Translations under genes and position numbers: made by a program
Source of the DNA: Palaemon carinicauda
Taxonomy: Eukaryota > Arthropoda > Malacostraca > Decapoda > Palaemonidae
Direction: 5' to 3'
Length of the DNA: 64,000 bases
Assembly (NCBI RefSeq): GCF_036898095.1
Contig: NC_090743.1
Span: 20,098,479-20,162,478 of the forward strand
Notes under the pieces: generated by a model
The model's database searches: none
What the model was told of the DNA's origin: nothing
What the model saw: only the letters and a program-made list of their open reading frames with translations
Shown: piece after piece, positions 1 to 12,771 of the stretch
How the letters are laid out: every line of letters begins with the position of its first letter
How positions within the stretch are numbered: the first letter of the stretch is position 1

Positions 1-439
1 AATTACTTTACCATTAAGATTATTGAACAGAGTTATAGTTCTGGAAAATGATGGGAAATATCGCAAGTTAATCAACATAAAATATTGTGTTACCAAATGT
101 ACTTTATGAATATGAATCACATGAAGACTGTTCATTAACCGTTGGGACATGGACTAATGTACATAGAGTGACAGAAATAGACAGAGAGGGAGATTTCCAC
201 TTACGAGGCCTTTGTGGAAAATTGAGAGGCACTGATCTCCTACCAGTGTGTACATCTTGGGGCATCTATAGTGTGAGATTGGTTGGGCACGACTAACTGA
301 AACTTCCTTGCCAATTCCTTCGATTTCTCAAGATGATTATCTGTGAAGGGAATGAAAACAAAATTATATGTTCAATGAAGGTTTCTCTCAGGTTCTGTGT
401 TATATTTTAGTTGTGAAAGATATCAAAAGCAAATCTGAA

Positions 440-905
440 CTTGGTACCGTACCAGTTACATAACCTTATTTATACTGTTGTTGCGATAGGTTTACTTGCG
501 AATTCACCTTATGATAAGAAGACTTTACCAGTTACTAAACTTTTTATAATATTGTAGTGGGAAGTGATTTATTATATAAATTCCGCCTGTGAAAAGAAGC
601 GCTTCCCTGTTACCTAACTTTATTTATACTGTAATGGGAATAGATTTACCTTGAATTCACCTTATGATAAGGAGAGTTTATCTGTTACCCAACCTTTTTT
701 ATACTGTAGTGGGAATAGATTTACTTGTGAATTCATCTTATAATGATGAGAGTTGACCTGTTATTTAACCTTATTTATACTGTAGTGGGAATAGATTTAC
801 TCGTGAATTGATCCTATAGTAATAAGAGTTTACCTGTTACTTAAGCTTATTTATACTGTAGTGAGAATAGATTTACCTGTGAATTCACCTTATGATAAGG
901 GTTAT
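440..905 (+). repeat. Minisatellite, unit about 75 bp, in lectin intron (copy A)
   Basis: About six imperfect units each carry GTTACnTAACCTTATTTA, a TACTGTAGTGGGAATAG segment, then GAATTCACCTTATGATAAG. GTTAC landmarks at about 609, 683, 760 and 836 give spacings of 74-77. It sits in the intron between the second Cys-module exon and the first lectin exon. Confidence 0.8.
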
Positions 906-1636
906 GTTACTTAACTTTGTTTATAACCAGAGAATTGTATGTTTTAATTATATTATTTCATTCGAAAAAAATTACCTGTTATATTTCTCGGTAGAGAAAA
1001 CTTGTCGAGTTCATCGATTTCTCCAGCCTGAAGCATCTGCAGTAAATAAATATAAAGATAAATTAATTCATGAGATTCACGAATTTACATTTTTTTTCAG
1101 AATCGGGAAATTTATTTCAAATGCCTTAATTTTTTATATAGAACCGATTATATGAAAAGAAAAATTAATAATTTTCCGTACCGTATTATATTTTTTGTCT
1201 TGAAAATTTAGAACAGAAATATTAATGATTTTTTTTTTTTTTTCATAACATGAATACCCAAATATGTTCTTTTATCATGCATGCAGAAAATTACATATAA
1301 AAAATAAGTAAAGTAAGTCTACCGGTTTTTACATCAAATAAAATAAAATTAAGGAAATAAAATCACTTATTTACCAAACAAACACGCTTAAAGGTTGCCA
1401 TCACATCCGGGAGCTTCCAAGGAACAGAACTCTGAGATCTCAACGCATTCGGTCTCTCCATTCCTTGTACACTCCACGTAGTTATTCAGGCATATGGTGT
1501 TCCACCATACCTTTTTAAAGGACAGAAATAGGTTTTGTAAGGACACATTCGCAGTTATTATTCAACTCAAATCTTGGGAAAAAAAGTGGAAAATATTCAT
1601 TGCGCATTTTTGGTCTCTTGGATAGCCTAATGCACC

Positions 1637-1638
<2 letters not shown>

Positions 1639-1701
<63 letters not shown>
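1639..1701. repeat. (TC)n microsatellite, lectin intron A
   Basis: Dinucleotide tract just inside the intron upstream of exon 3. The duplicate at 61493-61555 has a similar but not identical length. Confidence 0.95.
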
Positions 1702-1703
<2 letters not shown>

Positions 1704-2210
1704 CACCTGGGAAGCGTTCACCTTAACATTAACATTTGTCTCGATACCTTTCATTCCTAGATAACCACTCCATCATTCAAGCTTTTAACCTTTCACCAAC
1801 TCAACCAACGTTACTCGCTCTTGATAACCAATAAAGATTTATTATGTACAATTATCTTCAGATATATAAATTGATTCTCTTAATGAATTGATTAGCAGAC
1901 AGTTATCACGTGAACCACACTTACATCACATAATTCCGGGTCTTCGTCAGAGGCATTCGTGCAGTCGTTGATATGATTGCAGATGTAATGATGGGGGATG
2001 CAATGAGTTCTATTGTTGCAAGCTATGTTGCCGTTCCCGCAGCTGATGACGACTGAAAAAGGTTAAGATTCGTTACTCGTGATTTCATAGTCATCATCTG
2101 AAGGTGAAAGAGAGACACAATGAGTGAGAGGTAGGTATGCTATCAGAAATGATAGAGGGAAATGAAATTGTAAACCCAAACACACGCTATTATTATTATT
2201 ATTATTATTA

Positions 2211-2868
2211 GAAGCTAAACTACAACCCTAGTTTGAAAAGCAAGATGCTGCAAGCCCAAGGGCTCCAACAGAGAAAAATAGCTCAATACGGAAAGGAAAC
2301 AAGGAAATGAATACATTATAAGGGAAGTAATACAATCAAAATAAAATATTTTAAGAACAGTAACAACATTGAATTAGATATTTCATATATAAACTATAAA
2401 AAATTAAAAAAGAAAAACAAGATGAAGATAAATAAGATAGAACGACGTGCCCGAGTGTACCCGAGAGAGAGAGAGAAATCTAATCCAAGACAGTGGCTAT
2501 GGCACTACCCAAAATTAGAGAACAATAGTTTGATTTTGGAGTGTCCTCCTAGAAGAGCTGCTTACCATAGCTAAAGAGTCTCTTCTACCCTTACTAAGAG
2601 GAAAGGAACCACTGAACAATTCAGTGCAGTAGATAACCCCTTAAGTGTAGAATTGCTTGGTAATATCAGTGTCGTCAGGTGTATGAGGACAGAGGAGAAT
2701 GTGGAAAGAATATGCCAGATTATTCGGTGTATGTGTAGGCAAAGACAGGATGAGCCGTAACCAGAGAGAGGGATCCAATGTAGTACTGTCTGGCCAGTCA
2801 AAGGACCCAATAACTTCCTAGCTGTAGTATTTCAGCAGGTGGCTGGTGCCCTGGCCAACCTTCTACCT

Positions 2869-2870
<2 letters not shown>
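2211..2870 (-). repeat. S repeat (SINE-like, LINE-A 3' tail), lectin intron 1
   Basis: The element is read from head to tail on the minus strand. The head holds GGTTGGCCAGGGCACCAGCC. The body contains GTCCTTTGACTGGCCAGACA. The tail ends in CTAGGGTTGTAGCTTAGC-like sequence followed by (ATT/AAT)n. The tail is the same as that of the LINE-A copies at 5340-5545 and 29880-29990. An (AG)n tract abuts the head. Confidence 0.8.

Positions 2871-2871
<1 letters not shown>

Positions 2872-2938
<67 letters not shown>
2872..2938. repeat. (AG)n microsatellite
   Basis: Abuts the head of the S repeat in lectin intron 1. The duplicate is at 62726-62792. Confidence 0.95.
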
Positions 2939-2940
<2 letters not shown>

Positions 2941-3349
2941 ATTATGAAATATTGTTAGAAAAATAAAATTTTCTCTTTGAAAGTACTAATGCTTTTATAT
3001 TACTACTAATGATTCACTTACCCTGTATTCCTGCGGAGAGAAGCAGCAGTAAAGCAATTGGTTTCATCTTGCCAATAAGATCCTGCAATGTTTGCAATCA
3101 AACCTGAAATTAGAAAATGTCACATTCATAAGTTGCCCGAGTTTCCTTGTTCCTCTTTTGTATGCTTGACATGAACAATGAAAAACTAGACGACTGTGCA
3201 AGGTATCTTAAGTTCATTGTCTATTGTAAGTTCAGGCGTTACAACGAGTCTATTCGAATGGCTCGATGCAAGTCCTAATAGCGAGCTGCTGATAAACATA
3301 CATCATCATGCTTAGATGATCTGCTTCCAAAAGGTTTTATATGTAATTC

Positions 3350-3399
3350 ACCTGGGCTTATAGCATCCGGGTTTTCCAACTTGGGTTGTAGCTTAGCAA

Positions 3400-3400
<1 letters not shown>
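3350..3400 (+). repeat. S/LINE-A 3' tail fragment
   Basis: CTGGGCTTATAGCATCCGGG then GTTGTAGCTTAGCAAG followed by (TAA)n: only the last ~50 bases of the shared tail remain. The duplicate is at about 63205-63256. Confidence 0.65.
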
Positions 3401-3467
<67 letters not shown>

Positions 3468-3642
3468 TTGTTGATTGGACGGACATGAAGAGGGACAGAC
3501 ATTTGTGTTCTATTTTTTGTTTTGTGTAATATTCCGTTGTACAGGGTTTGTGTGGAATTATTATTATTATTATTATTATTATTGTCATTGGTATTATTTG
3601 TGGTAACAGAGGTATTATTAAAACGAGGAAATATTGAAGAAA

Positions 3643-3724
<82 letters not shown>

Positions 3725-3832
3725 AGGAGTTGCAAAGAACACTTGATAGAAATGGAAATAGGAAAGGTCAGGACCCAAAATGCAAGAGGTCCGTCTTATA
3801 TTTTTTATTATTATTATTATATATTATTATTA

Positions 3833-3887
<55 letters not shown>
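3400..3887. repeat. Compound (TAA)n, (ATT)n, (AG)n, (ATT)n block
   Basis: (TAA)n 3400-3468, (ATT)n 3558-3583, (AG)n 3646-3721 and (ATT)n 3805-3887, separated by unique DNA. The duplicate lies at 63256-63728. The ATT tracts follow S/LINE-A tails. Confidence 0.9.
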
Positions 3888-4157
3888 GCAAGCTAGGCTA
3901 TAACCTTAGTTAGAAAAGCAGGATGCTATAAGAACAAGGGTTCCAATAGGGAAAAATAGCCCAGTGAGGAAAGGAAAAAAGGAAAGTAAAAATAAATATT
4001 GAAATAAATATTTCGTATATAAACTGAAAATTTTAACAAAACAAGAAGAAGAAAAATAAAATAGCATAGTGTGCCTTAGTGTACCCTTAAGCAAGAGAAT
4101 TCTAACCCAAGAGAGTGGAAGACCATGGTGCAGAGGCTATAGCACTACCCAAGACTT
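3888..4157 (-). repeat. S repeat, tail half only
   Basis: Begins after (ATT)n with GCAAGCTAGGCTATAACC, the reverse complement of the shared tail, and stops at the CACTACCCAAGAC segment. The head is missing. The duplicate starts at about 63729 and runs into the right window edge. Confidence 0.75.
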
Positions 4158-4409
4158 ATTTTCTTTGCATTTGGTTTTCATTGTGTCATACTGAAGTTTT
4201 CACCAGTCTGTTGAGGTTTGCTGTCAAAACCTTCTCATTACCTGATCGATGACTCCATCTCTATTTGCTAACTGCTACCAAGCTGTGGGATTCTTCATCT
4301 GCTTTTGCTTTTATCGTTCAAAGAAGCGATGTGGATAAATGAGAAGGAAATGCAGGTTTTAATTTATAACTATCTTTGAGATCATTTTCAACACTATATT
4401 GTTCAAGCT

Positions 4410-5545
4410 CAGGTTATGTATTATCATTTGTTTGTTTATACCTCCGGCAAAGAGTTTTTGTTGATGGACACCTTAGTGAGTATAGGAATGTGATATCTGG
4501 TGTTCCTCAGGATAATGTTCTTGGCCCATTACTTTTCATACTATGTACACAAGACATGTGGTTTGACATAGAAGAGAAGCTCATTGCATATGCAGAAGAC
4601 GCTAGTCTCTTTGAATCAATTCCATCTGCTGAATGTACATCTGGTGTTGCCGAATTTCTTAATGTAGATCTAGCTAAAAATTAGTGCATGGTGCAGATTA
4701 TATGGGGCATGAAGTTTAACCCTAACAAAACTCAATGTATGATTGTAAGAAGGTCAAGGGCAGTAGCTCTACAACATCCGGATCTCATCACTGATAATGT
4801 TTGTTTTATTAGATGTACCAGTTATAAAATTTTAGGTTAGATACTTGATAGCAAATTTACTTTTGAGAAACAAATTCGGTCTGCCTCTTCTTCAGTTGCA
4901 CAAATAATAGGATTATTGAGTGTCTAAATATTTTCGGTGATCAATCTTCTGTGAAAAAGTGTTTTAATTCTTTCATTTCGACCATCGTTCTCCTGTGTTG
5001 TCTTCAGCTGTAGAATCTCATCTTAATTTGTTAGACATGAACTTACGGTGTTTTAAATGTCTTATTCCTGATCTAGTAGTTAATATCTACCACCATCCTT
5101 GCATTTAGATCTTCTCAGACAGTTCCCTCCTGTTCGTAATACCAGGTAAGCAGTTAATTCTGTTAGTCACACCTTCTCCACCATAAGGCTAAATACTACA
5201 CAATATTCTAGAAGTTTTATTCCAGCTGTGACCAAGTTGTGGAATGATCTTAATCAGGTAGTTGACTCAGTGGAACTTCAGAGGTTCAAACTTGCAACGA
5301 ATGTGTTTTCTTGTTGAATAGACTGACATAAATCTCTTTTTATAATTTATTTATGGAATATCTATTTTAATGTTGTTACTCTTCTCAATATATTTTATTT
5401 CAGTTGTTCATTACTTCTCTTGTACTTCTATTTATCTCCTTATTTCCTTTCCTCATTGGGCTATTTTTCTTGTTGAGTTATTGGGCTCATAGCATTCTGC
5501 TCTTTCGGAAAACTAGGGTTGTAGCTTAGCTAATAATGATAATAT
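4410..5545 (+). mobile_element. LINE-A non-LTR retrotransposon, truncated 3' half
   Basis: A broken reverse-transcriptase palm is visible: EYRNVISGVPQ, VLGPLLFIL, then AYAEDAS in place of the catalytic YADDA. The C-terminal segment (NPNKTQCMIV) follows. Several stops and frameshifts show it is dead. The 3' UTR at 5340-5540 ends in GGGTTGTAGCTTAGCTAATAAT and then an (ATA)n tract. The same family occurs at 27144-29990 and 49603-51085. Confidence 0.8.
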
Positions 5546-5565
5546 AAAAATAATAATAATTAATG

Positions 5566-5609
<44 letters not shown>

Positions 5610-5906
5610 TAATAATTAATAATGGCCTTTTAAAATTGGTCATTTAGAAAATGTAATTCATGACAATGATAACAATAAATAATATTAATAATATTTTCAT
5701 AATCATAACTGTGGAATGGAAAAACCTCACATTTCCGTAACTCAGTTTTTCTCGAATCCCACTTGGTTATGGAAGAGTTTCTTCACTTATTTTCAGTTCG
5801 TATTCAATGTTTACAGAAGGAGTCCTCTCCTAATGTATCAGAATATGAGAGAATAAGGATTTCAGAGGTCTTCATTTCTCTTAAATATAGGAACATATGG
5901 TATATC

Positions 5907-5960
<54 letters not shown>

Positions 5961-6310
5961 TTGATGATGTTCGGAAGCAGTGTTTTAAAGCTAATGCTTT
6001 TTATAGTTTACTTTAAAATTGAAAATAGGTAATATATCGTTATGAAATTTCTAATCTACATAAAGAGTAGAGATTTTCTGACTCGTTTTTTCAAAAGTAT
6101 TATACAGATAAAAAATGGTGCTCAGTCTGTTCTTAAATGTTTTCGAAATAGTCTTGCCTTCTTATACAACGTCATAAACTATGAGAAAAAGAGTAAGAAT
6201 AAAACGGGATCTTTCTTCTAAATGATGATAAATGATGTCAGGTTATAATGATAATTTGTTTTTGCATAGCTGCAATGAAACTGTTTTACACACAAAAAAC
6301 TAATTATCTA

Positions 6311-7284
<974 letters not shown>

Positions 7285-7372
<88 letters not shown>

Positions 7373-7417
7373 ATATCTATATCTATATATATATCTATAT
7401 CTATATCTATATATATA

Positions 7418-7477
<60 letters not shown>

Positions 7478-7480
7478 CAT
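7285..7480. repeat. (TA)n with interspersed ATATCT units and (TG)n end
   Basis: Compound tract immediately after the S repeat head. It includes periodic CTATAT interruptions at 7371-7422. Confidence 0.95.
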
Positions 7481-7559
7481 ATATGTATAATGCGTGTGTA
7501 TACATGATATATGAGAGTATACATCACGTTTCAACAAAACTAATATAGAATCATAATAT

Positions 7560-8110
7560 ACTAATCTGCATTCATAGAAGTTTTGGAAAATGTTCACGGG
7601 TCCTTTCATTTTAAATTATTAACATATAAAAAATACCGAAGTCACTAAAAAATAATTACGGAGTATGAACACACTTCTAACTTACCTAAATGTGTGTTTG
7701 TATGTCGAGGCACGTGGCCCCTCTTGCGTCATTTATCGTAAGGTTTGTCCATTTGGGCATCGTTGACCCTCCTCCCCCAATTGCAACCTTGAAATCCAGA
7801 GGAAGGACGAAGCCGTCAAGCAAAGAACCAGTTCCCCCTCCCCCCGCCAGAGTCACTCCCTTCTCAACCCCTTGACCAAACGTTCCTACTTCTTAATTTT
7901 AACTTGCTGGTTATTTTTTATATACTAACTATTCGTCTTTTCATTTTTTGAAGTAGTTTTACTGTATCAGAAGAAAGTTTTTTTTATGTAGAAGAAAGTG
8001 CATAATGAAACTCGAGAATCTTGTTCTCAAAATCATGTGTCCTTGAAGTTACTTGAGAGAAAAATATAGATTCTAAAGGTAAAACTGTAGTGAAAATAGA
8101 TATTAGTTCT
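7560..8110. other. No gene seen
   Basis: AT-rich DNA. A 61-codon open frame at 7690-7875 is Pro/Ser-rich, without a recognisable domain or splice context. Confidence 0.5.
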
Positions 8111-8227
8111 GGTCTTTGAATATGAGATGGTTTAATATTGCCGAAATTACTTATAATAATGTTTATAATTCTTACCTGTACACCCACACAAATATGCACC
8201 TTTATATATACATTTGTATATGTACGT

Positions 8228-8333
<106 letters not shown>

Positions 8334-8955
8334 GACGTATAGAATTTTAATAAGATAAATCAAGGTAGGAGACACAGCACGTGGTTCCCACGATAATGAC
8401 GCCAGAGTCCTGTAGGAATTTAGGAAGGATTTAACCTGGAAGAGGCGTTCACAAGTGTATTCTAGGGGGGGGGGGCGTTTATTGGTTTTGGTGGTGGTGG
8501 GGAGGTAGTGCTTCGTTAATATTCATTTGTTTACGTAAGCAAATTTTAGTGTCTTAGTGGATTTATCTTCATTAATTTGTATATTAATTTTTCTGTATTT
8601 TCATATTTTTACTTTGTGTTTTCAATTCTTTTCGTATAGGCAGGTTATTGTGAAGTACTTAGTTTCCATATGATCTTAATAATGATAATAATAATCAGAA
8701 TCAGCAAAGGTTTAGGAATAAAGTTTTGCGATCAGATTTACCTAACTTCCGTTAGTGATTATGAGAGAATCTTTCAGGTTTTATTTTTTATCCGATCTCT
8801 CGTTGAAGTACTGTTCTCAGTGTTCTCTCTGAGAGACATTTCTGCTGTGTTTCTCTTTGATATAATTGGCCGTTAAGTTGGGAAACATTGCTAATGTCCG
8901 TTTTTTTCTGGGTCAAATGATCTCCCAGATGTTAGAAAGCGAGTGTCCATAGTTT

Positions 8956-9004
<49 letters not shown>

Positions 9005-9189
9005 TTGTGTGCGTGTATGTAAAACTTACAGGAACACAAGTGTGTGCACGCCCGTGATTATATGTAGATGTTAGCTGCAAAATTTAAAATTTCAGTACCT
9101 TGTACAAAGCCTAGGTACTCTTGTCCTCTTTAGAATACCTGCCAGTTTTAAGCAAAGTATGACGTAATTTTGATGTGTTCTGAGGTCAC

Positions 9190-9790
9190 ACACACTACTG
9201 TGACGAGTCGAGAGAAGGTTGTGACTCAAAGACAACTGAGTAAATTTATTATAGAACACTCTCCTTTATATACAAAAGCTCAAAGCAACAAGAAATTTCA
9301 TGTTAAAAAAACAGACACTGTTACAGAGGAGAAAAGCAGACATGTTTATTCTGGTTCTTTTTAGTGCAAGGGAAGAGCGAAGATACAAGCATAATATATT
9401 CACAAAATGAACTATGTACGATCGTGTGACACACGGTTGGTACACTACCAAGGAAATTTCGACAATACCTAAGAATTCTATAGAATGTGTCACTGTACTT
9501 TGGTAAAGTATATAAATAGCATAGGTTTAATACTTTATTGAATACGTAACTGAAGTATGTTCAATCTAGAATACATATGCAACTAATAGAGCACTTTCTG
9601 TTTAATGTTACATAGAAAACTAGATAAATACTCAGAGGGCAGACCTCCGCCACGGCAGCTCAACATAAAAACTAATCCTTGAAAGTTTCAGTACTCTATG
9701 GGTAAAATTGTGGTCAGGAAGTTATTTACAAGACAAACAGGGGCGAAAACATAAACGCCTCCCAGCTTTGCTGGCGGAGTCAATGACGAA
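9190..9790 (-). mobile_element. Candidate 3' LTR region of a gypsy-type element
   Basis: Read on the minus strand, 9290-9190 has the features of an LTR R/U5 region: TATATAAAGG, then AATAAA, then CTCAGTTGTCTTTGAGTCAC. It lies immediately downstream, on the minus strand, of the integrase-type Cys-rich tail ending near 9803. The segment 9636-9780 has the inverted strings GACCTCCGCCACGGCAGC and AGCTTTGCTGGCGGAG. A second LTR was not found, so the borders are uncertain. Confidence 0.4.
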
Positions 9791-9802
9791 AATATTCACA
9801 TT

Positions 9803-10742
9803 TTATTTATTGCAACAATCTAAGCTCGAATGACCTTTTGAATTGCATGATAAATTTCTCTTGACAATTTTTTTTTTCCTAACATTTTGTTCTACATAAA
9901 CATTTATAAAATCTTTGTCCATTTCCTGTTGATTTGTAGGATTGCTGCCGTCCTTAGCAATACTTTCATATCCATCGAGATTTCTTCTAATGCTAATATA
10001 GACTTTTTTCGTAAACAGTAAATTAAGATCAGGGTTACAATTGTTTCGAAATGCCTTGAATCGTGCCAAGCCGATAGAAAGCGTCTTCAATATCAGTGAT
10101 GACGGAAAACATTTTGAGCATCTCCACAACCTTAATCACAGTCAAGTATGGAAATGCTCTCTAGCACCAGGACTAACTAGAGGAAGCTTCTTGTCGGAAG
10201 TTTTCTTCATATTTTCAGCTGGCACCTCAAGATTTGCTGTTGCATCTTCAAGATTACAAACAACCTTTTTCTTGTTAAAGCATATTGGACACAACTGGAA
10301 CAACATACCCTTCTCCATCACTGTATCCATGGCCACACATGACATGATTATGACGGCCACAATCTGGGCATTGGTGACCACCACGTGTAGCCCTAGAACA
10401 CACACAACACGAGAAAGTTGTAGTGAACTCATCATTTGTTGTAAATGCTGGTTCTGCATAAGGACGCACAACGGGAACAATATACCCCTCTCCATCACTG
10501 GACCCATAGCCACACATGACATGATTGTGACGGGCACAATCTGGACATTGATGATCTCCACTTGTAGCTCTAGAACACACACAACACGAGAAAGTTGTAG
10601 TGAGCTCATCATTTGTTGTAAATGCTGGTTCTGCATAAGGACGCACAATGGGAACAATATACCCCTCTCCATCACTGGACCTATAGCTTCACATGACATG
10701 ATTATGACGGGCACAATCTGGACACTGATGACCTCCACTTTA
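9803..10742 (-). pseudogene. Degenerate integrase-type (KRBA2/gypsy-like) C-terminal fragment with tripled zinc module
   Basis: On the minus strand, a Cys/His module (CCVCSRAT...HQCPDC...HNHVMCG...DGEGY) is present in two complete units and one partial unit, 177 bp apart (about 10304, 10481 and 10658 onward). It is followed in another frame by CPICFNKKKVVC and a segment with KKTSDKKLP. After further decay comes LSCNSKGHSSLDCCNK at the end. This order resembles the C-terminal part of integrase-derived proteins named KRAB-A domain-containing 2-like in crustaceans. The catalytic integrase core is not present. Frames are shifted and it cannot be functional as it stands. Confidence 0.5.
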
Positions 10743-11225
10743 ACACGGAAGACATCGAGGCATTTGTGGAGCACTGCAGGAGGTCGAGTCAAGACTCCCT
10801 CATCCACAGGGCAATGACATCTCGCCCATACTGTTCAGCACCCCTTCGCAGAGATCGTCTCTTTCTTGACAACGGGCATAAGAGAGGGTCACGTGCCCCA
10901 AAGGTTAAATCTTCCAAGAAGCAAAGCCCAAAGCAGACCTTTCAGGCTAGAGGGTCATGAGGTGGACATGCGTGTGCCTGCCATGGGGGGCATTCCTCCT
11001 TGGGGCTGATGAGTGATAACACCACGGTAGTGGCATACATGAACAAAGAAGGAGACTTTTTCACAGCTCCTTTGGCATCTAGTTGTAGAAATAATATGGA
11101 CAGAGGTATCCTAACATCATCTTTGCAACTGCTTGCAAAAAGCCTCAACCAATTCAAAAGGAGAAGAGGTCACTATTTTCAAGTTGGCGGAACAACCAAC
11201 TGCCTTGAAACCTTACAAGTCTGAC
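10743..11225 (+). pseudogene. Retroelement fragment with RNase H-like motif (DIRS/gypsy type)
   Basis: The plus strand reads EDIEAFVEHCRR... up to about 10960 and then MGLMSDNTTVVAYMNKEGDF at 11000-11060. The string SDNTTVVAYMNK is typical of the RNase H segment of DIRS- and some gypsy-type elements. The junction at 10742 abruptly replaces the zinc-module repeat of the opposite-strand fragment, so one element cut the other. Only short open stretches remain. Confidence 0.4.
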
Positions 11226-12771
11226 ATTCCCAACATGTCCGGCACATATCCCTGATTACATTAATCAAAGATTTGTGCCAAACGAGTCATCGGAGCATTG
11301 CAATCATATTCCAGATTCCTCAGTGAGCATTATGGAAGTGTCTCGGCAACTGTGTCCATCAGTTCATTGAAGGTGACTACTAGGGCTACTGAGCCATCTG
11401 GGTTTCGCTTCACTAGCAAACCTTGGTGTACTTCCAGGTCTGACCAACATCTCCTATAGGGTAGATAAGAGCTTGGAACTTGAGATGCAGGAACCCTGGA
11501 GTAGATCATGTTGATGACAGTTTTTCTAATGATTCATTTGTTTAGACCCTCTTAATGAGAGAATGCCTTGATGAAGTCATTGAGCTTCAGCACGGCATAT
11601 CATTTCCGTGCTGAAACTTGGTGACGGGCAAGAGGGCTCTCGAACTTGGGGATATTGCTCCCCCAGTTCGAATCTAAATTTCTCTCTTTCTCATCTTTTT
11701 CTTCCTTTTAATATTACTTCAACCTTCTCCTAATTTTATAAACTTTCATGTTGCTGTCCCAACCCTATGAGTAAAATTTGCGTTATGTATATGTGTATAT
11801 ATTTACATTTGTATGTTTTTTTTTAATGGCGTGGATGTTTCTACATCTGTAATTTCCAATGGCGTGGATATTTCTACACCTGTTATTGCTGCCTGCTTTG
11901 ATGAATTGGAAGAGGTGTCATGGTGTGGAGGTATTTGTGCGCTAAGCTTTATGTGAGAATATTGGATGATCTCAGCCATCCCGAAGATGGTTTGGACCTT
12001 TTTGGCGGAACTATTCTCAAGTGTTGGGTCTTCGGAATCCAGGGGGATGCAATGCTTGACTCTCAGCTTTTGGCCGGAAGCCCATCATTACGGATATGGG
12101 GAGGATGATTCCATAGTTTCTTGGTCTCAGTCCTAACAGGCGGGTTCAGCTTATACCTGTGCCTCTATATCTGTTTTGGGGCTATCCTTCGTGTAGGGTA
12201 AGGAGTGTACCTTCTGGGAAGTATACTCTCATTGTGCCCGTAAAGGAGAGTGCAAATATCCTTCCCAACATGTGATGCCTTAATGTTTTCAAGCAGGTGA
12301 ATCAAACAATTTCAAATATCACATTTCTCTTTTTCTTTTTTCTTGTGGATTCTTGTGACAACGACCATCCCCCCCCCTCCCCTAGATATACTGACTCGAC
12401 CCCGGGACTGTTTACGACCTCTGGCAATTCTTTTAAAGAAAATTCTGTTGACGACTTAGGAACTAAAAAGGACTATTCTTTGAACATTCGAAAAAAGTGC
12501 AATTTGGGCAACACAGGATAATTGAAAATCCTGCAAGTTACTTAAATCCCATTAGAAGCTAATTATGATGTGCTACATAAAATATTTGAGTGCTACGGAT
12601 TAATAAAAGAAATTAGGAGAGAACTTCAAGAAGACGAATGGGTCATTTAATTGTCATGAGGAAGCATTCAATGCAAGCCGTAACATTGTTAATATTAAGA
12701 TAGGTAACATAAGTATTAAGGGTGCTCTTTGTGATGGGGCAGACTGGATTGGTAAAGACATAGAAATAGAT

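Larger units (their letters stand above)
205..3067 (-). pseudogene. Upstream half of paralogous LDLa/lectin gene (copy A), lectin exon frameshifted
   Basis: The four upstream exons match those of copy B: signal exon 3067-3022, LDLa exon 2052-1925 (identical to copy B), second Cys module 1510-1399, and first lectin exon 340-205. Splice sites are conserved. The lectin exon is 136 nt instead of 137: one base is missing next to position 282, where the paralogue has GATTGTGTTGGG and this copy has GATTGGTTGGG. The shifted frame meets a stop about 16 codons later, inside the exon. Exon 3 also differs at three close positions, all replacing residues: R to W, R to I, Q to L. The rest of the lectin domain would lie left of the window. 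The copy may be a decaying paralogue, an allele carried on a second haplotig, or an assembly error. Confidence 0.65.
1..4159. repeat. Left copy of long segmental duplication
   Basis: The block aligns to 59857-64000 essentially base for base, with few substitutions. The main differences are microsatellite lengths, a rearranged minisatellite stretch at about 450-660, and the 1-base exon deletion. The match starts at base 1 and runs to the last base of the window, so both true ends are unseen. Microsatellites, the S repeat and the lectin exons are all shared, so copying is recent. Confidence 0.95.

Noticed and set aside
3275..3778. Open frames with poly-Leu, poly-Tyr, RERERE or LSLSLS (also at 1515, 17779, 23112, 33287 and 49422)
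   Set aside because: Translations of (TAA)n, (ATT)n and (CT)n tracts joined to unique DNA. The 1515 frame overlaps intron sequence of the lectin gene.
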